A stretch of 64,000 nucleotides of DNA, taken from contig JARVGJ010000011.1 of NCBI GenBank assembly GCA_029762595.1, forward strand, positions 1-64,000. Reading direction: 5' to 3'. Under the pieces are notes generated by a model. The model searched no databases. It was not told the DNA's origin and worked only from the letters and a program-made list of their open reading frames with translations. A program made the translations under genes and the position numbers. The stretch comes from Methanolobus sp. Lineage in GTDB: Archaea; Halobacteriota; Methanosarcinia; Methanosarcinales; Methanosarcinaceae. This document shows, one piece after another, positions 9,186-17,323 of this stretch (position 1 is its first letter; each line of letters starts with the position of its first letter).

Positions 9186-9836
9186 ATGACACGCACTAAG
9201 TATCAGGAAATGCTTGGCATCCTGAAGAGCAATGTTACAGAAATGGGAAAATTGTCCCGGGTAGCACTGGGCAATTCCATGAAAGCTTTAAAAGAGCTGG
9301 ACCTTGATCTGGCAAGAACGGTCATTCAGGGAGATAAGGTAATTGATGAGTACGAATTAAAGATAGAAAAATGTGTCTCCCAGTTAATAGCACTTCAAAA
9401 TCCTACTGCAGGAGATATGAGATTTGTTACTTCATGCCTCAAGATTGCCATAGACCTTGAGAGGATGAGTGACCTTGCTGTCAATATCGCAGAGATAACT
9501 GAAAAGATAGAGGGAGAACATATCAAGCCACTTGTAGATATTCCAAGGATGGCGGAGATCGCAGAGGATATGCTTGAACAGGCAATGATAGCCTTTGAGA
9601 ACAATTACATTGATCTGGCAGAGTCCACTGCAAAAAGAGATGATGAGATAGACAGGATATTCTATGCGACTGAAAAGGAACTGATCGGGATGATGATAGA
9701 ACATAAAGAGATCATTACCAATGCATCCCACCTCTTGTTCACAATTCGCTATATTGAACGTATTGGTGATCACGCATGCAATATATGTGAAAATGTGGTT
9801 TATATAGCATCCGGAAAAAGGATAAACCTGAATTAG
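9186..9836 (+). CDS. phoU: PhoU phosphate-signalling regulator
   Basis: This 216-residue all-helical protein has two PhoU repeats, each with the metal-binding pattern around IDLERMSD and RYIERIGDHACNI. PhoU proteins act with PstSCAB to limit phosphate uptake and signal phosphate status. The ATG at 9186 is set by GGTGAGGAT directly upstream and by homology; a longer frame reaching to 9096 only overlaps pstB. Its last four bases overlap the 3' end of the convergent polymerase gene. Confidence 0.93.
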   Translation: MTRTKYQEMLGILKSNVTEMGKLSRVALGNSMKALKELDLDLARTVIQGDKVIDEYELKIEKCVSQLIALQNPTAGDMRFVTSCLKIAIDLERMSDLAVNIAEITEKIEGEHIKPLVDIPRMAEIAEDMLEQAMIAFENNYIDLAESTAKRDDEIDRIFYATEKELIGMMIEHKEIITNASHLLFTIRYIERIGDHACNICENVVYIASGKRINLN

Positions 9837-12562
9837 AAGTCGAAGAGGGAGCTCTGGGACTTGTTATCCTCAGATGCCTGTTGCGTCTGAATATCCTTTT
9901 CCTTTTTCCGCAGATTATTTACAGAGGGCTCCTGCAGTTTGTCTGAAAAGTCAAAGAGGCCTTTTTGCCTGGAATCGTAGTCAAGGTTTGCCATGTCAAC
10001 CCCGAATACACCCAGGATCCTCTCCACAGGGGGCAGGACCTGTTTCTTTATATAATAATCCACATCAATGGGTACATTGTTCTCTATTACATATTCCGGA
10101 TCCTCAGCACGGTTCACAAAGAGGTCCTTGCCTGCTACAATAACAAATGGTATGCGCTCTCCTACAGGAGGCGGAGAACCTGTGCGGCGTTCGATCTTTT
10201 CCGCAACTGTCAGGTGAGGCTGCTTATTCTTATAACTGGCAGCCTTTTTAGAGAACATACGGGTCATTGTAAGGTCCTCTATTATTTCAGCATCATTTCT
10301 TACATCGAGGTTCCTGACACCGTCAACAACATTTCGCACATGTTGCACAGCCGCCTCCACATTACCTTCCTTGAGCACCATTTCAAGGACCCTGTTAAGG
10401 GTCTTGGAAGTAAGTTCACACCAGTCCCTGCGAACGGTTTCCATCCCCTTGACCTTGATACCGTCCTTCCAGCCATCAGCAGATGGTTCGAACACCCATA
10501 TAGCATAGCGCTTCTTGGCAATGAAAAGTGCACGTTTTGCAATCGATTCAAACTCAAGCTCCATGGGATCAGGAAGGGAAGCAGAGACCATGGCAGCTAT
10601 TTTGCTTCCCACAAGCCCGGCATCATCAAGAGATATGCCCTTTTTAGAACTGCACTGGACGAACACACTGTCTGTGTCACCGTATACGACTGAAAGGGAA
10701 ACAATATTATCCTGCGGATCAAGGGAAGACAGCTCTTCTGTGAAAAAGGCATTGCCATCCCTTAGGATGACCTTACTTATGGTGCCGTTTATAAGAGCCC
10801 TTGTATTGAGAATATTGTTCCTTCCAAAGCTTGTTACCGCATTTGCCAGGGGGAGACTGTATAATCTTGCCCGGGTATAACCGGAATAACCGTAAAAACT
10901 GTTCAGCAATATCTTAAGGGCAAGCTGAGTAGCATCAAGCACACGATATTCTGAATCGTTGGAGGCTTTTTTCATTTGCCTTTTGGTCTCAACTCTCCGC
11001 TGCAACAGGTTCTCCAGGATAGATGGCATTATGCCTTTTGAAACGTCTGCAGGAACGAATTCACCCCCGGAAGGTGGCTTTATTGTATCAGCCTGCGGTC
11101 GGTCCTTTACCACAACAGTGGTATAGCAGAGGTTGTGTGCCATCATGATGGTTGGGTAAAGGGATTTATAGTCAAGTATGACCACATTTTCAAGAAGGCC
11201 TTTTTTAGGCTCAAGCACCTCACCGCCTTTGAGACCTTCACTGCCGCGGTTGCGCATGCTCACCAGCTCATCGCTGGGTTTTGGAGGGATTACACGGTCC
11301 TGCTTCCCGTACTCCCGCAGGAGGAGATTATCCACCATGGACGTCTGCCCGCCATCCACTACCTCTTGGAGAAGGGAGCCGCTTACCCGGGCTATTGCAA
11401 TATGCTTGTCCAGAAGCTGCAGTTTCAGGAACAGCTCCATGGCAAGTTCGGAGTCCCTGCGGGCATAATCTATGAACTTGAGTAATTTCTCGCCTGGATC
11501 TTTCCAGTATTCTTCCATCTCCGATGGTGCCACATCAAGTTTTTCCTTATCCAGAAGCTCTTTTGAGACGTTACGCAGAGTGTAGCGCTTAAGGCTGTAC
11601 TGGCTTCTGAGCATTGGAAGAGCATCCACAACAACCCTTCCGGGAATGGACACCATGGTCCTGTTGCCTATCCTGCGATAGCTCAGTACCCTGCCGTCAC
11701 GACCCACAAAAGGCCGTACGTTTTCCCCAGAGGCAGCCAGAATCGCAACCCTGTCTGCAATGTAGGGGATATCAAAGTCGTTGATATTGTAGCCTGACAC
11801 TATATCGGCATCGTATTCCTGGAATACCTCAAAGAAACGGTTAAGCATCAGGGTCTCATTGTCAAGGCCCTCAACATCTTCAGCGGCCCCTTCCACCTTC
11901 TTTGAAACAAGGACGAGCGTGTCATGTCCCTTAAATGCAGGACTGAAGGATATGCTGATCATTATCACTGGAGAGCTTTCAGGAACCGGCATGGAACCAT
12001 CTATTGGAAGGCATTCAATGTCAAATGAAAGATACTTCAATGGAGCAATGGACAGCTTTTCGATCTCCTCAAGGGAGCCTGCAGTAAAAATAGAATCACA
12101 ATATATCTTCTCTTCTGATACCGGACCATTGGACTGCGCGACTTTTGGTTCAGCCCTCACCCAGCCCATACCATGCATACCCCTGTCTATCATAAAACGG
12201 TTCCTGAAAAGGATATCCGTTTCATAGATATCAGTCACCCCCGGAGCTGCCAACACATCGTCCCTTATCTCCGGAACGTTCCTTGGTTCCAGGGTGGTGA
12301 CCTTCAGCATGGCTTTTTTTGAGAGCTGGTACCCTATGGGTTCAAACTTTGCCACGATGTCCACTTTTGTGATCACATCGAAGCGCTCTTTAAGCATGAC
12401 TGCCAGTTTGTCAAGATCGCCTTGTGCATTGACATAGAAATATGGCTCAAACCCGGGTACAAAACAACAGACACTTCTGCCATCTTCAGCCCTGCCAAAA
12501 AGACGGATCACAGGGCCATCTTCAGTCCCTGTATAATCAGCGTCCAGTATCTGAAAGTCCAT
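9833..12562 (-). CDS. polB: Family B DNA polymerase with two PCNA-binding motifs
   Basis: This 909-residue replicative or repair polymerase has a proofreading exonuclease (FDIECLP at 180-186, the NINDFDIPY motif II, and DYARRDSELA motif III) and a polymerase domain with DYKSLYPTIM (motif A), KILLNSFYGYSGY (motif B) and YGDTDSVFV (motif C, near 627). All catalytic acidic residues are present and no intein interrupts it. The extreme C-terminus is QSSLFDF (903-909), a PCNA-interacting peptide, and a second one, QKGLFDF, lies at 866-872. The start is the ATG at 12562. It converges on phoU. Confidence 0.96.
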   Translation of the reverse strand: MDFQILDADYTGTEDGPVIRLFGRAEDGRSVCCFVPGFEPYFYVNAQGDLDKLAVMLKERFDVITKVDIVAKFEPIGYQLSKKAMLKVTTLEPRNVPEIRDDVLAAPGVTDIYETDILFRNRFMIDRGMHGMGWVRAEPKVAQSNGPVSEEKIYCDSIFTAGSLEEIEKLSIAPLKYLSFDIECLPIDGSMPVPESSPVIMISISFSPAFKGHDTLVLVSKKVEGAAEDVEGLDNETLMLNRFFEVFQEYDADIVSGYNINDFDIPYIADRVAILAASGENVRPFVGRDGRVLSYRRIGNRTMVSIPGRVVVDALPMLRSQYSLKRYTLRNVSKELLDKEKLDVAPSEMEEYWKDPGEKLLKFIDYARRDSELAMELFLKLQLLDKHIAIARVSGSLLQEVVDGGQTSMVDNLLLREYGKQDRVIPPKPSDELVSMRNRGSEGLKGGEVLEPKKGLLENVVILDYKSLYPTIMMAHNLCYTTVVVKDRPQADTIKPPSGGEFVPADVSKGIMPSILENLLQRRVETKRQMKKASNDSEYRVLDATQLALKILLNSFYGYSGYTRARLYSLPLANAVTSFGRNNILNTRALINGTISKVILRDGNAFFTEELSSLDPQDNIVSLSVVYGDTDSVFVQCSSKKGISLDDAGLVGSKIAAMVSASLPDPMELEFESIAKRALFIAKKRYAIWVFEPSADGWKDGIKVKGMETVRRDWCELTSKTLNRVLEMVLKEGNVEAAVQHVRNVVDGVRNLDVRNDAEIIEDLTMTRMFSKKAASYKNKQPHLTVAEKIERRTGSPPPVGERIPFVIVAGKDLFVNRAEDPEYVIENNVPIDVDYYIKKQVLPPVERILGVFGVDMANLDYDSRQKGLFDFSDKLQEPSVNNLRKKEKDIQTQQASEDNKSQSSLFDF

Positions 12563-12670
12563 GACCTACCTTACAGGTTTGCAGCATATATGCTTTGCGT
12601 TAAAGATGTACCTGAAGAATATACCTGAGATCCACCTTAATGCTTAGCGAAATTAATCAAGCACAGATAA

Positions 12671-12754
12671 ACACAGATGAAAAATATCTGTGTGCATCAG
12701 CGTGACCTGCTAAACGGATGTTTAGCAGGCACTCAACTCTGTAAGAGGTGAGTG
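12671..12754. repeat. Three adjacent hairpins in the polB-tRNA gap
   Basis: The 12563-12836 gap holds no gene. Inside it three inverted repeats follow one another: ACACAGAT/ATCTGTGT (12671-12678 with 12686-12693), a perfect 10-base CCTGCTAAAC/GTTTAGCAGG (12706-12715 with 12720-12729) and an 11-base arm pair with one mismatch (12730-12740 with 12744-12754). The CACAGAT-type words resemble dispersed palindromic repeats found in many genomes. It could be a small structured RNA or a remnant of a mobile repeat; copies elsewhere in the genome cannot be seen here. Confidence 0.55.
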
Positions 12755-12836
12755 TATCTGCGGTTCACAAACAATTGATAATAGGTTTTCTACAGAGCCC
12801 GAAAATCAAAAAACAGTTAATAACAAAAAAATAAAA

Positions 12837-12945
12837 TGCCCGGAGCGTGACTCGAACACGCGACCTCCAGATATCTCAGGAGATTTGGACGCACGGTTAA
12901 ATTACCCTATGAGTCTGGCGCCCCAACCAACTAGGCTATCCGGGC
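12837..12945 (-). tRNA. tRNA-Met(CAT), elongator type, with a 35-nt intron
   Basis: The acceptor GCCCGGA pairs perfectly with TCCGGGC, followed by discriminator A; no CCA is encoded. The T arm is GCGTG-TTCGAGT-CACGC. The anticodon stem CCAGA/TCTGG encloses loop CTCATA+A with anticodon CAT, split by an intron at 12873-12907. CTCA pairs with TGAG between two 3-base bulges, TAG and ATA, a classical bulge-helix-bulge cut by archaeal splicing endonuclease after position 37. The mature tRNA is 74 nt. Elongator Met is favoured over tRNA-Ile(CAT) from memory of archaeal sequences. Confidence 0.93.
12873..12907 (-). other. tRNA-Met intron (bulge-helix-bulge)
   Basis: The 35-nt intron lies at the canonical 37/38 position. 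Its ends are set by the bulge-helix-bulge: a 4-base-pair central helix CTCA/TGAG with cuts after TA of the first bulge and AT of the second. Further pairing inside the intron (GG with CC, ATTT with AAAT) supports a stem-loop. Confidence 0.88.
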
Positions 12946-13062
12946 AGTGCAGCATGTAAAAGGACAAAGTCATATTAAAGCATATCGATTGAAAAGCCCA
13001 TTACATAACCATTACATAAACATTTTCCAGAACACATAATAAAAAATAAGATATCACAGGGA

Positions 13063-13605
13063 TCAGTACCCTGTTGCCTCAGCCAGATCCATAATATCAG
13101 CAGGATCTGCTGTATTTCCGCCCACAACGATCACAAAGTGCTCGTTGCTCCATATATAATGATACCTGGCAACCTGCTTACCATTGCGCGTGGTTGAAGT
13201 GCTTATACGAGTAGCACTGTGCTCATTGAATGACTCCTCAGTGAAACGCTCACCTGACTGGAGAGGTTTGAAAGTTGCCATATACTGACCTACAAAATCC
13301 TCTGCCTCAGAGTCGCTGGCAAATTCCATCGCATGGATATAGAAGTCCACACCATCGGCCTGATACAAGCCTTCTGCACCTTCCACAAGGCCTGAAACTT
13401 CCACGTACTGCCTGCTGACCTCTTCACCAGTCAGCTCCCTCTGCCCCAGGAACTCAAAACCATAGGCATCTTCCACTGACACGATCTCAGCAGCATTCAC
13501 ACCGGACATAGTTCCCTTTATCCCATCATTTCCGACACAGCCGGACAGAGATAGAACTACCATGATAATTGCAATACAATATACTAAATGGATATTCAAC
13601 TTCAT
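13063..13605 (-). CDS. Predicted lipoprotein of unknown function
   Basis: The 180-residue protein begins with a short basic stretch, a hydrophobic segment and the lipobox LSLSGC with Cys23, so it should be lipid-anchored outside the membrane. The rest is soluble and acidic, with a region YHYIWSNEHFVIVVGG near the end. I do not recognise the family. GAGGT lies before the ATG. The TATA-like TTTAAAAA on the minus strand (13651-13658) is flanked by a 20-bp-spaced direct repeat. It lies between the tRNA and the S-layer gene, in the same direction as both. Confidence 0.8.
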   Translation of the reverse strand: MKLNIHLVYCIAIIMVVLSLSGCVGNDGIKGTMSGVNAAEIVSVEDAYGFEFLGQRELTGEEVSRQYVEVSGLVEGAEGLYQADGVDFYIHAMEFASDSEAEDFVGQYMATFKPLQSGERFTEESFNEHSATRISTSTTRNGKQVARYHYIWSNEHFVIVVGGNTADPADIMDLAEATGY

Positions 13606-13636
13606 CTGTTAAAACCTCAAGCTGAAAACAGCGCCT

Positions 13637-13668
13637 AAGCTACTCATAAGTTTTTAAAGCTATTCATA
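13637..13668. promoter_or_regulatory. Direct repeats flanking the lipoprotein TATA box
   Basis: AAGCTACTCATA at 13637-13648 recurs as AAGCTATTCATA at 13657-13668, one mismatch in 12, with a period of exactly 20 bases. The TTTTTAAA between them is the likely TATA box of the minus-strand lipoprotein gene. The spacing matches that of the repeats at 4091-4121, though the bases differ. Confidence 0.45.
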
Positions 13669-13680
13669 GAATGTATCTCA

Positions 13681-13712
13681 AAAAAAGAAAGAATGAAGGG
13701 AAAGATCCCTTC
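13681..13712 (-). terminator. Intrinsic-type terminator after the S-layer gene
   Basis: On the minus strand GAAGGGA and TCCCTTC (13712-13706 with 13701-13695) form a 7-base stem with a 4-base loop, followed directly by ATTCTTTCTTTTTT. It stands 20 bases after the S-layer stop codon. Confidence 0.7.
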
Positions 13713-13732
13713 TGTTTATTCATTTATCTGTT

Positions 13733-15646
13733 TTAGTTCCTTCTGACAAGGTATGCGACTGCAAGGAGACCAGCTACTGCAAAGACGATCTCAAATCCTG
13801 GTGATGGCTCAGCAGGCTCTTCGTCTACAGGTGCTTCAGGCTCATCTACAGGAGTCTCATCTACAGGAGTCTCATCTACAGGAGTCTCATCTACAGGGGT
13901 CTCGTCAACAGGGGTCTCATCTACAGGAGTCTCATCGACTGGCTCATCAGGCTGTGTTACACCGTCATCTTCGATGGTTACTTCGACGAATGGGTAGAAC
14001 CTGAGTGCTGCATCATCAGCCACCTTGAAGCTCATTCCCTCTCCAATTGAAATTTCCTTATCACGGGTGAGGGTCATGGTGTTGGGGTTGGTCATGAGGA
14101 GATAATCGGATCCTACAGTTGCAACCTCTAGCTTATCGAATGCATCATCGGTCTCAATCTCGAGTACGTTCTCGTAGTCCATGAGGAATACACCATCGAT
14201 GATTGCAAGACTGTCAACCTGTCCCTGGAAAACATTGGTGACTGCTACCTTCATGACAACTATATCATCCTCATCGGCAACGTCGGTCTCAAAGGTCCAT
14301 ACCTGTGGTGAAGCAATTGCCAGATCAAGGATCTCATCTTCAATGAAGTCTCCGTCCTTGGTGAACTCCATCCAGACCTTGTTACCTTCAACATCAATCT
14401 GCTTGGCAGTTATTGCGTAGCCGTTAGAAAGCTCAAGAGCTGTGCCGGTCCTCAATGTGTACTTCTCATCTTCATCAAGGAGAAGCTTTGAGAGCTTGTC
14501 AGGAGATGTAGCTGTAAGTGGAACATATTTCTCTGCGAAAAGTCCCATTATATTATAGGTACCTGGCAGGTTAGCACTTGCAAAGCCTACTGAGTCGATA
14601 GATGTGTTGTATTCAAGATCATCTGCTTCAATTGTACGAGTGGAAATTGCATTGATGGTCAAGGATTCTGTGGAGAGATTATCATCAAGGTCATAGTAGA
14701 ACCCTGCAAAATTTGCAGCTGTCCACGTTTGTGCACCTGTTACAACCTCACCACGAACCTCATATGTTCCCGGCTCGGTGAACTCCTTCATTAAATAGAA
14801 CCTGAGTGCTGCATCATCAGCGACCTTGAAGCTCATTCCCTCTGCAAGTGAAATTTCCTTATCACGGGTAAGGGTCATAGCGTCGGGGTTGGTCATGAGG
14901 AGATAATCGGATCCTACAGTTGCAACCTCTAGCTTATCGAATGTATCATCGGTCTCAATCTCGAGTACGTTCTCGTAGTCCATGAGGAATACACCATCAA
15001 TGATTGCAAGACTGTCAACCTGTCCCTGGAAAACATTGGTGACTGCTACCTTCATGACAACTATATCATCCTCATCGGCAACTTCGGTCTCAAAGGTCCA
15101 TACCTGTGGTGAAGCAATTGCCAGATCAAGGATCTCATCTTCAATGAAGTCTCCGTCCTTGGTGAACTCCATCCAGACCTTGTTACCTTCAACATCAATC
15201 TGCTTGGCAGTTATTGCGTAGCCGTTAGAAAGCTCAAGAGCTGTGCCGGTCCTCAATGTGTACTTCTCATCTTCATCAAGGAGAAGCTTTGAGAGCTTGT
15301 CAGGAGATGTAGCTGTAAGTGGAACATATTTCTCTGCGAAAAGTCCCATTATATTATAAGTACCTGGCAGGTTAGCACTTGCAAAGCCTACTGATTCGAT
15401 AGATGAGTTGTATTCAAGATCATCTGCTTCAATTGTACGAGTGGAAATTGCATTGATGGTCAGAGTTTCTGTGGAAAGATTATCATCAAGGTCATAGTAG
15501 AACCCTGCAAAGTTGGTTGCATCTAAAGTACCAGCACCTGTTAGAACAGTACTTCTGATTTCAACTTTGTCGGCTGCACTTGCAGGTACTGCGATTAAAG
15601 CCAGCACCATTATTGCAACCATTACAGTTGTAATTAATTTATTCAT
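13733..15646 (-). CDS. S-layer protein, two tandem DUF1608-type domains, PGF-CTERM
   Basis: This 637-residue protein should form the cell's S-layer. A signal peptide ends near ASA (22-24). Two nearly identical domains of about 265 residues follow, of the kind described for the Methanosarcina acetivorans S-layer protein (DUF1608). Next come six PVDET pentapeptides as an acidic stalk and a C-terminal PGFEIVFAVAGLLAVAYL followed by VRR, which is a PGF-CTERM signal: archaeosortase would cut it and attach a lipid. The ATG at 15646 follows a strong GGAGGAAAAT. Both upstream and downstream control elements are visible. Which of several S-layer paralogues is the main one cannot be told here. Confidence 0.93.
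   Translation of the reverse strand: MNKLITTVMVAIMVLALIAVPASAADKVEIRSTVLTGAGTLDATNFAGFYYDLDDNLSTETLTINAISTRTIEADDLEYNSSIESVGFASANLPGTYNIMGLFAEKYVPLTATSPDKLSKLLLDEDEKYTLRTGTALELSNGYAITAKQIDVEGNKVWMEFTKDGDFIEDEILDLAIASPQVWTFETEVADEDDIVVMKVAVTNVFQGQVDSLAIIDGVFLMDYENVLEIETDDTFDKLEVATVGSDYLLMTNPDAMTLTRDKEISLAEGMSFKVADDAALRFYLMKEFTEPGTYEVRGEVVTGAQTWTAANFAGFYYDLDDNLSTESLTINAISTRTIEADDLEYNTSIDSVGFASANLPGTYNIMGLFAEKYVPLTATSPDKLSKLLLDEDEKYTLRTGTALELSNGYAITAKQIDVEGNKVWMEFTKDGDFIEDEILDLAIASPQVWTFETDVADEDDIVVMKVAVTNVFQGQVDSLAIIDGVFLMDYENVLEIETDDAFDKLEVATVGSDYLLMTNPNTMTLTRDKEISIGEGMSFKVADDAALRFYPFVEVTIEDDGVTQPDEPVDETPVDETPVDETPVDETPVDETPVDETPVDEPEAPVDEEPAEPSPGFEIVFAVAGLLAVAYLVRRN
13841..13948 (-). repeat. 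15-bp tandem repeats encoding PVDET
   Basis: About six copies of a 15-base unit (variants of CCTGTAGATGAGACT on the coding strand) encode the PVDET stalk between the S-layer domains and the membrane tail. Copies differ at only a few silent positions, so unit number could change by slippage or recombination. Confidence 0.9.
13997..14740 (-). repeat. S-layer domain repeat, copy 2 (C-terminal)
   Basis: This stretch matches 14798-15541 at a constant offset of 801 bases with few differences. Long blocks, for example 14181-14420 against 14982-15221, differ by only one or two bases. It encodes the second S-layer domain. Confidence 0.9.
14798..15541 (-). repeat. S-layer domain repeat, copy 1 (N-terminal)
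   Basis: Partner of the repeat at 13997-14740. Identity reaches into silent codon positions, which suggests recent duplication or gene conversion rather than selection on protein alone. Confidence 0.9.
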
Positions 15647-15960
15647 TATTTTCCTCCGTATTTTCTAATTATTAGAGTGAGAATCAGGGAATAAAGCAAG
15701 TTTTGCTTTATCATCTTCTGACAAACGACGAAGATAATTCGTCTATTGCCGAAGGAGACTTCATCACCCTCCTAATCCCGTCATATTGGATTACAAGTGT
15801 TCTATTACACAATTGCCGTATTAAATCTTTTGTGGTCAAAATCCGAACTATTATCGCATTGCAATGGCAAACACCGATGCAATTGACGGGAAATGTCGAA
15901 CTTATGACTGACTGATAGAGAAAAAACAGTCAAATACAGAACTGAACTTAATATATCGTC
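15647..15960 (-). promoter_or_regulatory. Long structured 5' leader and promoter of the S-layer gene
   Basis: No gene is convincing here. Minus-strand TATA-like boxes are seen near 15945-15956 (GATATATTAAG) and 15818-15830 (AAAGATTTAATA). Between them and the start codon lie two hairpins: ATAAAGCAA/TTGCTTTAT (15691-15699 with 15703-15711) and GACGAA/TTCGTC (15727-15732 with 15738-15743). Such a leader could stabilise the abundant S-layer mRNA; this is inferred. Confidence 0.5.
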
Positions 15961-16059
15961 GATTTTAGAATATGCGCTTTTAGGGTAGATCAGTCTATAG
16001 TGAAGGCATACATATTAATCCATTGCAAGAACGGATCGCATTGGAAATAATTCAACATA

Positions 16060-16299
16060 TTTATATATATGAGAACATAAAAGAGACATGAAATAAAAGT
16101 CTGATGAAAGTATAATATGTTTAATGACTATAATATATTTAAGTATAATATGTTTAATAGTGTAATAGTAATAGTAATGTGCAATAGCACTATATTATAA
16201 GTAAATACAAGATTTAATAAAATTTAATGAAATTTTAGAAGATTTTCAATCCGCATTACCAGAATAAGAGAATCACTGATCACAAGGAGTAATAATAAG
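16060..16299 (+). promoter_or_regulatory. AT-rich control region of the KaiC-like gene, duplicated 18-mer
   Basis: AAGTATAATATGTTTAAT occurs exactly twice, at 16108-16125 and 16141-16158, with a period of 33 bases. Both copies contain TATA-like sequence. AAGGAG at 16281-16286 is the ribosome-binding site of the next gene. Whether the copies are two promoters or a binding site pair is open. Confidence 0.4.
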
Positions 16300-17079
16300 A
16301 TGTTTGATGGTGCAGTTTCTGAAGAGATATCCATGGAAGATGAAGCAAATCGTGTCAAGACGGGAATCCCGGGTTTTGACGAACTATGCGGAGGAGGACT
16401 TATGCGGGACAGGACCTACCTCATATCCGGCACATCCGGTGCCGGTAAAACCAATTTTTCCATACAGTTCATCTATAACGGAATAACAAAGTATGGCGAG
16501 AACGGGATAATTGTCGCAACCGAAGAGCGGCCCGAGCAGATAAGGGAGAACGTGCTTAAGTTCGGATGGGACCTGCAGGCACTTGAGGACGAGAACAAGC
16601 TCGTGATCATTGACGCATGTTCCACCAAAATAGGCATACCCTCACAAGAAAAACACGTTGATGTGCGGCCCTTTGATATAAGGTCCATGATGGACCAGAT
16701 AATAGCAACACAGGAAGAGATCAACGCTAAAAGGGCACTTATCGACTCAACTACATCGGTAAGCTTCTACCTGCAGGACCCTGCAAAGATAAGGATAGAG
16801 CTCCTCAAGCTCAGCACCACCCTTGAAGTGATAGGGCTTACCTCCATGATGACATGTGAGCTCATCGACGATTCAAAGCCCTCAAGATTCGGAGTGGAGA
16901 ATTTCGTTACCGACGGGACCATAGTACTTTACTATAAGCGGCATGAGAACGTAAGGATGAGAAGCATGGAAATATACAAGATGAGAGGATCGGACCACAG
17001 TAAGAAGATCCATCCATATGACATAACCCCCGGTGGATTTGTGATCCATCCGCACGAAGAAGTCTATTCCATGTTCTGA
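16300..17079 (+). CDS. Single-domain KaiC-like ATPase
   Basis: This 259-residue protein is one complete KaiC-type RecA domain: GIPGFDELCGGG leads into the P-loop GTSGAGKT (44-51), the catalytic glutamate pair is in ATEERPEQ (E75, E76), and the C-terminal part MEIYKMRGSDHSKK matches the family's subunit-interface strand. All catalytic residues are intact, so it should bind and hydrolyse ATP. AAGGAG precedes the ATG. It lies beside a double-domain KaiC-like gene and a winged-helix regulator, which suggests a signalling module; no partner kinase or receiver is seen. Confidence 0.88.
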   Translation: MFDGAVSEEISMEDEANRVKTGIPGFDELCGGGLMRDRTYLISGTSGAGKTNFSIQFIYNGITKYGENGIIVATEERPEQIRENVLKFGWDLQALEDENKLVIIDACSTKIGIPSQEKHVDVRPFDIRSMMDQIIATQEEINAKRALIDSTTSVSFYLQDPAKIRIELLKLSTTLEVIGLTSMMTCELIDDSKPSRFGVENFVTDGTIVLYYKRHENVRMRSMEIYKMRGSDHSKKIHPYDITPGGFVIHPHEEVYSMF

Positions 17080-17084
17080 CAGGA

Positions 17085-17228
17085 TCAATAATCCGGGTAC
17101 ATCCCTTCATGGCCGCATTCCACGCATTTATAGATTGCAAGCGTGCGGCCAAAGTGATCATGCCTTTTAAGCACAGGATATCTCCATCGATTCATCTTTC
17201 CTTCACATTCAGGGCATCTGTAGTTCAT
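17085..17228 (-). CDS. 47-residue zinc-ribbon protein
   Basis: A small gene on the minus strand between the two KaiC-like genes. It translates to a 47-residue protein starting MNYRCPECEGKMNRW and ending YKCVECGHEGMYPDY. Two CxxC knuckles, CPEC (5-8) and CVEC (35-38), form a zinc ribbon. GGTGA lies 5 bases before the ATG, and codon use looks normal. It may bind DNA, RNA or a protein partner. It converges with the gene before and diverges from the next. I do not recognise a named family, but small zinc-ribbon proteins of this form are common in methanogens. Confidence 0.75.
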   Translation of the reverse strand: MNYRCPECEGKMNRWRYPVLKRHDHFGRTLAIYKCVECGHEGMYPDY

Positions 17229-17323
17229 CTGATTCACCAACAGTTAATTATATAAAAATGTATATTAAATTAACGAATAAAAATTAACCGGTAGATCAAA
17301 GCAAAATCCAAAAAGAAGATAGA

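Noticed and set aside
13841-13948. Short regular repeats resembling a CRISPR array
   Set aside because: Units are contiguous 15-mers without spacers and lie in frame in the S-layer gene.
15703-15915. 70-codon plus-strand frame in the S-layer leader
   Set aside because: No ribosome-binding site and it covers the hairpin-bearing leader on the opposite strand.
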